From Fodinibius salinus (GTDB lineage: Bacteria; Bacteroidota; Rhodothermia; Balneolales; Balneolaceae), in assembly GCF_008124865.1 (NCBI RefSeq), contig NZ_VNHY01000001.1, positions 992,001-1,056,000 on the forward strand: a stretch of DNA of 64,000 bases, given 5' to 3'. Positions 53,762 through 62,500 of this stretch are shown here, piece by piece (within the stretch, counting starts at the first letter, position 1; every line of letters starts with the position of its first letter). Under the pieces are notes generated by a model. The model made no database searches, was not told the DNA's origin, and saw nothing but the letters and a program-made list of their open reading frames with translations. The translations under genes and the position numbers were made by a program.

Positions 53762-54979
53762 ATGGCCAGCAACAGCTTTAATATCGATGACCCTTTTCTC
53801 TTTGAATCTGAGCTTTCCGAAGATGATCGCATGATCATGGAAACAGCACGGGATTATGCGCAGAGCAAGCTCGAGCCGCGGGCACTCAAGGGAAATCAGG
53901 AAGAATACTTTGACCCTGATATTGCTGGAGAAATGGGAGATCTGGGACTTTTAGGTTCATATTTGCCTCCTGAATATGGTGGGGTTGATGCCAGCCAAAC
54001 AGCCTATGGACTCATTGCCCGTGAAGTTGAGCGCGTTGACTCCGGCTATCGCTCCTTTATGTCGGTGCAATCGTCATTGGTGATGTATCCTATTTTTAAA
54101 TTCGGTACTGAAGAACAAAAAGAGAAGTTTCTGCCCAAGCTGGCAGCAGGAGAAATAATTGGATGCTTTGGTCTCACCGAACCCGATCACGGTTCCGATC
54201 CGGGATCTATGAGTACTACAGCTCTCAAAACGGACGACGGCTGGATCCTCAACGGGGCCAAAATGTGGATCACCAACTCACCCATTGCTGATGTCGGGAT
54301 TGTATGGGCCAAGGCAAAAGAAAATAAAGACGACGAAGGCGTGATCCGTGGATTTATTGTTGAAAAAGATATGGAGGGTTACAGTGCGCCATCCACCAAA
54401 AATAAAATGTCGCTCCGGGCTTCGGAAACAGGAGAAATGATTTTTGAAGATGTATTTGTACCTGATGAAAATGTCTTCCCTGATATTACCGGCTTAAAGG
54501 GACCCTTTACATGCCTGAATAGTGCTCGCTACGGCATTGCCTGGGGAACGGTGGGTGCCGCAGAATTTTGCTACCAAAAATCGCGTCAATATGTAGGTGA
54601 GCGTACGCAGTTTGGGTATCCCATTGCAGCAAACCAACTGCCGCAGACCAAATTGGCAAATATGCTTACCGAAATCACCCAGATGCAACTGCTGGCATGG
54701 CGACTGGGTAAACTCAAAGATGAGGGACGAGCCCATCACAGCATGGTTTCATTAGCTAAGCGTAACAACTGCGGCACCGCCCTGGAGATTGCCCGAACTG
54801 CTCGTGATATGCACGGGGCCAATGGTATAACAGGCGAATACCGCGTGATGCACCATCTGATGAACCTGGAATCTGTCAATACCTACGAGGGCACTTATGA
54901 TATTCACGGACTTATCCTGGGAAGAGAAATTACCGACATTCAAGCTTTTGTACCTCGTGGTAATGATATGCCAGATTAA
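53762..54979 (+). CDS. Acyl-CoA dehydrogenase, glutaryl-CoA dehydrogenase-like
   Basis: A 405-residue acyl-CoA dehydrogenase: 'FGLTEPDHGSDPGSMSTTA', 'AKMWITNSPIADVGIVWAK', 'RASETGEMIFEDVFVPDEN', 'GANGITGEYRVMHHLMNLES' and 'YEGTYDIHGLILGREITDIQ'. The catalytic Glu is in 'YEGTYDIH'; the whole C-terminal block is that of glutaryl-CoA dehydrogenases, which oxidise and decarboxylate glutaryl-CoA in lysine and tryptophan breakdown. It is 146 bp after the other dehydrogenase gene. Electrons would go to EtfAB. Confidence 0.9.
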   Translation: MASNSFNIDDPFLFESELSEDDRMIMETARDYAQSKLEPRALKGNQEEYFDPDIAGEMGDLGLLGSYLPPEYGGVDASQTAYGLIAREVERVDSGYRSFMSVQSSLVMYPIFKFGTEEQKEKFLPKLAAGEIIGCFGLTEPDHGSDPGSMSTTALKTDDGWILNGAKMWITNSPIADVGIVWAKAKENKDDEGVIRGFIVEKDMEGYSAPSTKNKMSLRASETGEMIFEDVFVPDENVFPDITGLKGPFTCLNSARYGIAWGTVGAAEFCYQKSRQYVGERTQFGYPIAANQLPQTKLANMLTEITQMQLLAWRLGKLKDEGRAHHSMVSLAKRNNCGTALEIARTARDMHGANGITGEYRVMHHLMNLESVNTYEGTYDIHGLILGREITDIQAFVPRGNDMPD

Positions 54980-55435
54980 GTTTATTTCCACTAGAGACAC
55001 CAAGATGGAAGGGCTTAAGCGCCTGATCGCCCGCAGATCCTGAACGTGTTCTGCTGAGCCTGTTACAGTCTCTCCCACATTTTATGGCTGGTGCCTTTAA
55101 CATGTTATGTCCATTTTTTGTCAGCAAAAAATAGACGAAAAAACTGCTGGGGGAATCGTATATTTTGTACTTATTAAAATACTTATTCAGAAGATTGCTT
55201 TGTCTCGGTAGTTGCTTTTTATAAGATGTTTCCCGCGATTCACCCCAAATCCCGTTCGGATAGGTAAACCTAAAAACCATAACCAACATTGTTTTACCAC
55301 CAAGGCACTTCATTTTCTTGCAATATAATTCATAGATCCTGAAACAAGTTCAGGATGACATGTTGCTGCTATACCATTATTGACCTTTTCTTCTATTTTA
55401 TTCTGTTTCACTATTGCAAGGTTCTTTTCGCGTAA
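54980..55435. other. 456-bp spacer after the acyl-CoA dehydrogenases
   Basis: No gene. Contains the hairpin unit at 55335-55360. A CACCAAGGCACTTC-type stretch near 55302 resembles short-word arrays elsewhere. The rest shows nothing I can assign. Confidence 0.5.
55335..55360 (+). repeat. REP-like hairpin, forward, left of the GIY-YIG gene
   Basis: A 26-nt unit with stem TCCTGAA-ACAAG-TTCAGGA followed by TGACA. Its exact reverse complement is at 55802-55827. Confidence 0.92.
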
Positions 55436-55738
55436 TTATGAGTCCCATAAATTTTCTAATGTTGGATTTTCGCTTTTTATCAAGTTTAGCTTCCACTCTC
55501 GGTGCCAATTCTTTAGCTGCTTTTCTCGCTCAATGGCTTCGTTAATATTGGGATATTTCTCATAGTACAGAAGAATATTCACATTATATTTAGCTGTAAA
55601 TTTTGCCCCTTCCCCATAGACATGGTCAAAAATACGCTTATCTAAGACGGCGGTAACGCCAATATATAATGTGCTTTTAGTTTTGTTTGACAAAATATAG
55701 ACAAACCCATTTTTACCCGATGAACTTTTATATCCCAT
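55436..55738 (-). CDS. GIY-YIG nuclease-domain protein (UPF0213/YhbQ-like)
   Basis: A 100-residue single-domain protein: 'GFVYILSNKTKSTLYIGVT' (GIY...YIG strands), the Arg in 'LDKRIFDHVYGEG', and 'EAIEREKQLKNWHREWKLNL' with the catalytic Glu helix. All catalytic elements of the fold are visible, with no added DNA-binding domain. Relatives are structure- or site-specific endonucleases of unsettled role. It is transcribed alone. Perfect 26-nt inverted hairpin repeats lie about 75 bp and 63 bp from its ends. Confidence 0.9.
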   Translation of the reverse strand: MGYKSSSGKNGFVYILSNKTKSTLYIGVTAVLDKRIFDHVYGEGAKFTAKYNVNILLYYEKYPNINEAIEREKQLKNWHREWKLNLIKSENPTLENLWDS

Positions 55739-55801
55739 TTTGAACTATCTTTTTAATAATAAGACCATCAGGGAAGCTGATCCTTACATATTAAAATCCT
55801 A

Positions 55802-55827
55802 TGTCATCCTGAACTTGTTTCAGGATC
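55802..55827 (-). repeat. REP-like hairpin, reverse, right of the GIY-YIG gene
   Basis: Exact 26/26 reverse complement of 55335-55360. The pair encloses the GIY-YIG gene with both TGACA ends pointing toward it. Confidence 0.92.
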
Positions 55828-55953
55828 TCAAGAAAAGAGCCCCAGATAATAATAAAAGACTATTAGAAAGATCCTCCCTGCTTATACTTGTTTACTATAC
55901 TTATCCCCGGATAGGTACCCTCTGGAAGATTACTTTGTACAAAACGCTAAATT

Positions 55954-55979
55954 TTCTAAGTGCCCTTAGTGCCTTAGTC
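55954..55979. repeat. Short-word array after rmlB
   Basis: CTAAGTG, CCTTAGTG and CCTTAGT words in tandem a few bases before the rmlB stop codon (55988). It is the same kind of array as at 40310-40331; no clear inverted partner. Confidence 0.55.
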
Positions 55980-55987
55980 GTAAATCA

Positions 55988-56992
55988 TCACTTATACCGT
56001 TCTATATACCAGCGAACCGTTTCGCGAAGTCGACCTTCAAAATCGCCTTGCTTTTCCCAACCCAACTCCTCTTTTATCTTTGAGGCATCAATGGCATAGC
56101 GGAAATCGTGGCCCGGGCGATCAGTCACAAAGGTAATCAAATTAGCATAATCACCATCCGGCCCATCCCCTACTTCCTCATTGAGAATACTGCAAAGCTC
56201 TTTTACCAAGGCTATGTTTTTCCACTCATTATCACCACCAATGATATACGTTTCGCCAGCTTCACCATCCCGAAAAACCAAATCCAGTGCCCGGCAGTGT
56301 TCCTCCACATACAGCCAGTCGCGCACATTTTCACCCTTGCCATATACGGGAATATCCTCATGCTTCAGGGCCGTGCGAATAACTGTAGGGATTAACTTCT
56401 CATCATGCTGGTGAGGACCAAAATTGTTCGAACAGTTTGTGGTCACCACATTCATGCCGTAGGTGTGAAAATACGATCGTACAATAAAATCACTGCCCGC
56501 CTTGGACGCCGAATACGGTGAGTTGGGCGCGTAGGCTGTTTCTTCAGAAAAGGCGCCTTCATCGCCCAGTTCGCCATAAACTTCATCAGTTGATACATGC
56601 AAAAAGCGTCCGCCATCTCCCTCATAATGTTCCGACTGCCAAAACTGCCGGCACTCTTCCAGCAAGTTAAAAGTGCCTAACACATTCGACTTGATAAACG
56701 GCTCGGGACCCTTAATCGAATTATCGACATGCGATTCAGCCGCCAGATGAAACACCTCATCCGGTTTAAAACTTCTAATGACATCACATACCGCATCCCG
56801 ATTAACGAGATCTAGCTTTTTAAACGTATATCTATTCGATCCCTTGATGTCTTCTAAATATGCCCGATCCGAGGCATAGCTCAACTTATCAATATTTAAA
56901 AACTGGCTATTCGGATATTTTTCGTGCAGATACAGCAGCAGATTTGATCCAATAAATCCCGCACCGCCTGTAACTAAAATACGTTCTTCCAT
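55988..56992 (-). CDS. rfbB: dTDP-glucose 4,6-dehydratase (RmlB)
   Basis: A 334-residue short-chain dehydrogenase-fold enzyme. 'VTGGAGFIGSNLLLYLHE' binds NAD; 'HVSTDEVYGEL' carries the catalytic Thr/Asp/Glu; 'YSASKAGSDFIVRSY' has the YxxxK motif; 'DWLYVEEHCRALDLV' is family-specific. It makes dTDP-4-keto-6-deoxyglucose. Its ATG begins directly next to the rmlC stop. Last gene of the leftward rml operon. Confidence 0.94.
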   Translation of the reverse strand: MEERILVTGGAGFIGSNLLLYLHEKYPNSQFLNIDKLSYASDRAYLEDIKGSNRYTFKKLDLVNRDAVCDVIRSFKPDEVFHLAAESHVDNSIKGPEPFIKSNVLGTFNLLEECRQFWQSEHYEGDGGRFLHVSTDEVYGELGDEGAFSEETAYAPNSPYSASKAGSDFIVRSYFHTYGMNVVTTNCSNNFGPHQHDEKLIPTVIRTALKHEDIPVYGKGENVRDWLYVEEHCRALDLVFRDGEAGETYIIGGDNEWKNIALVKELCSILNEEVGDGPDGDYANLITFVTDRPGHDFRYAIDASKIKEELGWEKQGDFEGRLRETVRWYIERYK

Positions 56993-57538
56993 TTAAAACA
57001 AATTATCTGTTGAAATTTCATTAAGTGTAGGCTGATTCTGATCCTTTTCAGAAATAATGGGGGCATTTACTTTCCAATCAATTCCCAATTGAGAGTCATC
57101 CCAAAAAAGTCCCCGTTCACCCTGCGGATAATAATAATCGCTGCACTTATAATACACATTGGCCTTGTCCGATAACACCGCAAAACCGTGAGCAAATCCC
57201 TTGGGAATAAATATTTGGTGCTTATTCTCAGCCGAAAGTTCCACGGCCGTGTGTTCTCCGAAAGTATCGGAATTTTGCCGCAGATCTACTGCCACATCTA
57301 AAATACGACCTTGCATCACCATAATGAGTTTATCTTGCGGCTGTTCGATTTGGTAATGTAACCCCCTGATCGTCCCCTTTTGTGACTGAGAAAAATTATC
57401 CTGCACAAAATGTACATCTATTCCATACGAGCAAAAATGCTCCTGGCGATAGGTTTCCAGAAAAAATCCGCGATCATCCCGATGTATGGTCGGTTTTAAT
57501 AATAAAACATCGGCGATGGTGGTCTCTGTTATTTCCAT
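56993..57538 (-). CDS. rfbC: dTDP-4-dehydrorhamnose 3,5-epimerase (RmlC)
   Basis: A 181-residue cupin-fold enzyme: 'RDDRGFFLETYRQEHF', 'FVQDNFSQSQKGTIRGLHYQ' (catalytic His), 'LDVAVDLRQNSDTFGEH' and 'FIPKGFAHGFAVLSDKANVYYKCSDYY' in part. All active-site residues are in view. It epimerises the 4-keto sugar at C3 and C5. Its stop abuts the rmlB start. Confidence 0.93.
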   Translation of the reverse strand: MEITETTIADVLLLKPTIHRDDRGFFLETYRQEHFCSYGIDVHFVQDNFSQSQKGTIRGLHYQIEQPQDKLIMVMQGRILDVAVDLRQNSDTFGEHTAVELSAENKHQIFIPKGFAHGFAVLSDKANVYYKCSDYYYPQGERGLFWDDSQLGIDWKVNAPIISEKDQNQPTLNEISTDNLF

Positions 57539-57647
57539 TGTGTTTAACTGATAAAAAACTTCCTGTTATCAATTGTCGCTATTTTTTGTAAACGTCCTGC
57601 AAACGGCACAGTTCAATCGTGGATTGTTGCAAAAATAAAAAACCCGG

Positions 57648-58523
57648 TCAACGTTTTTTTAACTGCTCTAATAAGGCAATAAGCCCCTCTTCCCAATCAT
57701 CAACTACCTCTCCAAGCTCTGCCGTAATTTTCCGGGTGTTCAATTTCGAAAAATGAGGTCGAGGTGCTTTGGTAGAAAAGGTATCAGAATCAACCGATTC
57801 AACTTCCACATTGATGTCGCTTAACGTAAATATTTTTTCTGCAAAGTCGTACCAGCTAATCAAACCCTTTGAAGTATAATGATAGGTCCCCGTGGCTTCA
57901 GCATTAATCAGTGCGATACTGTTGCGCACGATATCAGTGGTAAACGAGGGACTACCCCACTGATCATTCACCACCTGCAGTTTATCTCGCTCACGACCCA
58001 GTTCCAGCATTGTTTTCACAAAGTTACTGCCGTACTGACCGCAAACCCATGACAGTCGCAAAATCAAATAGTTGCTGCTGGTATTACGGATCGCCTGCTC
58101 TCCTTCCCACTTTGTGCGTCCATACCAGTTGATGGGATCAGCCGGATAATCTTCGGGATAACCTTCAGGCATTGCACGACGATCCAGTTTCGATCCCGGA
58201 AATACATAATCGGTAGAGTAATGCAATAGCTTAAATTCCAGTTCTTGACTCAACTCAGCCAGGTACAACACGGCTTCTACATTTACCTTTTGCGCTAGTT
58301 TTCGATGGTCTTCAGCCCCATCCACATCGGTATAAGCCGCACAATTGACTACCAGATCGGGTTTCTGCTTGCGTAGTTCATCCGAAACCTGTTGGTAATG
58401 CGTAATATCAAGATCATCGGAAGTATAGGCCAGCAAATTGAACTCATCCTCATCCTGCCGTTCAATAAAATCCTGCCACTCCCGGCCCAATTGTCCCGAT
58501 GCGCCCAGTAAAACAACCTTCAT
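57648..58523 (-). CDS. rfbD: dTDP-4-dehydrorhamnose reductase (RmlD)
   Basis: A 291-residue enzyme: 'VLLGASGQLGREWQDFI' (NADPH site), 'DLVVNCAAYTDVDGAED', 'LLHYSTDYVFPG' and 'NWYGRTKWEGEQAIRN' (YxxxK). It reduces the keto sugar to dTDP-L-rhamnose. It starts 1 bp after the rmlA stop. The 109-bp gap to rmlC has no strong terminator, so one transcript is likely. Confidence 0.92.
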   Translation of the reverse strand: MKVVLLGASGQLGREWQDFIERQDEDEFNLLAYTSDDLDITHYQQVSDELRKQKPDLVVNCAAYTDVDGAEDHRKLAQKVNVEAVLYLAELSQELEFKLLHYSTDYVFPGSKLDRRAMPEGYPEDYPADPINWYGRTKWEGEQAIRNTSSNYLILRLSWVCGQYGSNFVKTMLELGRERDKLQVVNDQWGSPSFTTDIVRNSIALINAEATGTYHYTSKGLISWYDFAEKIFTLSDINVEVESVDSDTFSTKAPRPHFSKLNTRKITAELGEVVDDWEEGLIALLEQLKKR

Positions 58524-58524
58524 G

Positions 58525-59229
58525 CTATTTATAACCTGCCAATTTATTTGCCCGTTTATACGACGAAGGCGTACCGGCGTCAGTCCACCAGCCGTCCATT
58601 ACCGAAAACCGCATAGCCTTTTCTTGAATGTAATAGTTGTTAACATCCGTAATTTCCAGCTCCCCGCGATCAGAGGGCTCCAACTGTCGAATATAATCAA
58701 AGACATCTGCATCATACATATAAACACCCGTTACAGCTAAGTTGCTTTTGGGTTCATCCGGCTTCTCTTCGATACCAACAATTTTATTACCATCAATCTC
58801 AGCCACGCCAAATCGTTCGGGATCATCTACCTCCTTTAATAGAATCTGGGCGCCCTGACCCGGATAAGAACGGATAGCCTCATCCAGAGAAGTCTGGAAT
58901 ATGTTATCTCCCAGAATTACTGTCATGGGATCATTACCTACAAAGTTTTCAGCCAATCCCAATGCCTGGGCAATCCCCCCGGCCTCATCCTGTACTTTAT
59001 AAGTAAAGCGACAGCCAAAATCTTTGCCCGATCCCAGTAGGTTTACCACATCTCCCATATGCTCGGTACCGGTAACAATAAGTATTTCTTCGATACCTGC
59101 CTCTGTCAACTTCTCGATAGGATAATAAATCATGGGTTTTTCACCAATCGGCAACAGGTGTTTATTCGTAACTTTAGTAAGAGGATACAAACGAGACCCG
59201 GTTCCACCGGCTAAAATGATTCCTTTCAT
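58525..59229 (-). CDS. rfbA: Glucose-1-phosphate thymidylyltransferase, short form (RmlA)
   Basis: A 234-residue nucleotidyltransferase: 'GIILAGGTGSRLYPLTKVTN', 'KPMIYYPIEKLTEAGI', 'VILGDNIFQTS', 'GIEEKPDEPKSNLAVTGVYM' and 'WWTDAGTPSSY'. The core is complete but the protein lacks the C-terminal 50 or so residues of the common ~290-residue RmlA, which carry an allosteric dTDP-rhamnose site. It makes dTDP-glucose and may be less feedback-regulated. First gene of the rml operon. Confidence 0.88.
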   Translation of the reverse strand: MKGIILAGGTGSRLYPLTKVTNKHLLPIGEKPMIYYPIEKLTEAGIEEILIVTGTEHMGDVVNLLGSGKDFGCRFTYKVQDEAGGIAQALGLAENFVGNDPMTVILGDNIFQTSLDEAIRSYPGQGAQILLKEVDDPERFGVAEIDGNKIVGIEEKPDEPKSNLAVTGVYMYDADVFDYIRQLEPSDRGELEITDVNNYYIQEKAMRFSVMDGWWTDAGTPSSYKRANKLAGYK

Positions 59230-59265
59230 GAACTAACAATATTGACAACTATTAAAAATAATTCC

Positions 59266-59299
59266 GTTGTAACATTGAATATACTAACAATATTACAAC
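59266..59299. promoter_or_regulatory. Inverted repeat with direct repeats upstream of the rml operon
   Basis: GTTGTAA (59266-59272) and TTACAAC (59293-59299) are perfect complements 20 bp apart. ACTAACAATATT occurs at 59232-59243 and 59283-59294. It lies between the divergent rmlA and adhesin genes and could be an operator; there is no direct evidence of binding. Confidence 0.4.
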
Positions 59300-59449
59300 C
59301 GTTTTAAAAAGTTAAAGTAGGTAAATAACACATTAATATGCTTTAAAAGTATTATTTTATTTCTTAGGTAAAATAAAGCTGACTAGTAAATAAAACAGTT
59401 ATCACACTATAAACAGATTAAACGATTATAATCTATAATCTGGATAGTG

Positions 59450-59477
59450 TTTGTTATTTTTATATAAAATAGGTTTC
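59450..59477 (+). promoter_or_regulatory. Possible Bacteroidota-type promoter for the adhesin gene
   Basis: TTTG (59450-59453) and TAGGTTTC (59470-59477) resemble the -33 TTTG and -7 TAnnTTTG elements of Bacteroidota sigma-A promoters; the 16-nt spacing is slightly short and the last base differs. Confidence 0.3.
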
Positions 59478-59508
59478 AGTTTTTCGAATTGCGGTACAAA
59501 TCAATAAT

Positions 59509-62500
59509 ATGAGACAATCATACTTATTAACAATCCTTGCATTTACTTTGCTGATGCTATTTGCTGTTACCACTGTGTCAGCACAGTTCTCTAATGGATA
59601 CACATTCCGCAAGCGCATAGAAATAGATAATAGTCAGGTTGCCGGCACCCAATCACTCCAAGACTTCCCCGTACTTGTCAATATAACTAACAGCGATCTA
59701 CGCTCTTCCACTAACGGGGGCTTTGTCGAAAACCTCAACGGTTATGACATCATTTTTACCGCAGCGGATGGCACTACACAACTAAATCACCAGCTTGAAT
59801 CATACAATCCCAATACCGGTGAAGTAAGCTTCTGGGTCAATGTCTCCTCTTTACAAGCACAAAACAATACCTACATTTATCTTTACTATGGCAATTCCAG
59901 TATATCATCCGACCAGTCAAATCCCGGTACGTGGAATAATAATTATCAGCTGGTGCAGCATTACAACAATGATTTTCTTGATGCTACAGCAAATGGAAAT
60001 GACGGAACCAACAATGGCACGTCCGATATAGCAGGACAAATTCTCCGTGCCCGAGATTATAATGGCTCCAATAATTTCGTCGAAGTAGCTGATGACCCAT
60101 CTTTATCTATTACAAATCAGATTACCATCTCAATGTGGATGTACGGGGATGATTTCTCTAATACACCGGATCTGGTAACAAAAGGAGAGTACACCCAAGC
60201 CTATTCAACATGGGTTCGCAGCCAGCAAACTGTACGTTTTGCAATTAACAGCAACTCCTTTACAAGTAATAGCACCATCAGTACGGGAACCTGGAATCAC
60301 CTGACTTTTACCTACGATCAGAGCCAGTGGAAAATCTTTATTAATGGTAACCAAGATAACAGTGGTTCGTTCACTGATCCCATAAATGATCCGAACAATA
60401 CCCCGCTTTTTGTCTCTACATCTTCCTCTGATTACCCACTCGATGGACGAGTTGACGAAGTACGTATCTCCAACACCGCCCGTTCAGCCAACTGGGTAGA
60501 AACAGAATTTAACAATCAAAACAATCCCGGCAGTTTTCTATCCGTTGTCAATGATCCTCCGGTGCTGTCAAATATCGAACCACTGGCCAAAGCCTATAAC
60601 ACCGGTTCGCCCCCCATTACTATTACTTCTGAGATAACAGTCGATGATTACGACGATGCCAACATCCAGAGTGCCACCGTTCAGATAACCAGTAATCAGG
60701 GTGCAAATGATGTGTTGGCATTCACCAATCAAAATGGCATATCAGCTTCCTGGAATTCTTCCACAGGCACATTGACGCTTTCGGGCAGTGCCTCTGCTGC
60801 GGACTACCAGGCGGCCTTGCGCTCTGTAACCTTCGAAAATACCAGCGGATCGCCCAGCCAACCACCGCGCACTATAAGCTTTCAGGTAGATGACGGGACC
60901 ACTAGCAGTAGCACCGTTAGTCGACAAATTTATATCCCGTCAATTAATGATCTTTCTGCCGATATTAGCAATGTGGTTTTCCAATTTAGTGGCTTAGATG
61001 TTGACGGTGATAACCAAACGACTGATCAGCCCGCCAGCGGTACAACTGTTAATCCATGGGGCGACCGTTCAGATGCCGTTTCTGGTAGTGCTGACTATTC
61101 CTTTAGTAATGGGACTGCTGCCGAGCGTTCTCAATTTTTTGATAACAGCGCTGCCATGGGTGAAGAGGGAGCATTACTTTATGACGGTACCGATGACTTC
61201 TACACAAGAGGGTCAGAAAATGCTATCAATACTGCCACTTTTGACCAAAAGTCTTTTGCCCTTGTTTTCAGGACATCAGATGATATTTCCAGTGACCAGG
61301 TGATTTATAAACAGGGAGCCGGTATCCGGGGCTACCTGTTTGGGATTTTTAACGGGGACCTCTATGCCTATACATGGAACACTGCTGAATGGCAAGCCGG
61401 TGATCAGTACAAATCAATAAACCTTGGATCCGTTCAACGACATACCAGCTATACCGTTATTGCAAGCCACGATGCTACGGCAGGAAACCTCGCTGATCGA
61501 ACGTGGTCAGCTAATGTTAACGGGGGATCTATTCAAACCTTAAATAATGTTGATGTACAAGAGTCGCATACCGGAGCTCCCGAAATTGGCACTTCCAATG
61601 ATGCTCTGGATCCCATTAACGATCAGAGTCTTAGTGGAGCTAACTTTCAGGGATATATTGCGGAAGTAGTGTCCTGGAACCAAGCGTTCTCTTCTGCCCT
61701 GTTCTCGGAAGTCTATAATATATTGGATCAGCGATGGAGTAACGTTCCTCCACAAATATCAGGTATTGAAACAAGTGACTTAAATTATGCCGAGGGTGAT
61801 CCTGCCACAACCATTACCTCTGCCCTTTCAATTTCTGACAGTGACAACACCGTAATGGACAGTGCACTTGTCTCAATCAGCAATAATTTTGTTGGTTCCG
61901 AGGACGTGCTCAACTTTACTAACCAGAATGGCATCACCGGCAGCTATAACAACTCCACGGGCGAATTGTTTTTATCCGGTACCAGCTCTATTAGTAACTA
62001 TCAGTCGGCGCTGCAGTCCATTACTTTCGAAAACACGAATAATGTCAATCCCTCAACAAACAAGCGAACGATTGCCTTTAAAGCCTATGACTGGGATGAT
62101 CCCAGCAACACCCAGAGCCGGGATATAACGATTACACCAGTCAACAGTGCACCTTCTCTCAGTAATATAGAATCGACGGTATTTAATTATACTGAGGGCG
62201 ACGGGGCGGCACCCACTACTTCATCTATTACCATTGGTGATCAGGATAACAGCAACATGCAGAGTGCTACTGTCCAAATCTCTGGAAACTATGCCCAGGG
62301 GCAGGATATATTGGCATTTTCTGATGCCAATGGAATTACCAGCAGCTTTAATAGTTCCACGGGTACCCTTACACTTACGGGATCTTCTTCTATTGCCAAC
62401 TATGAGTCTGCGCTGCGAGCTGTTACTTACAATAATATTAGCTCTACTCCCAACACTGCCAATCGCACTTTTACATTTACGATTAACGATGGTACGGATG

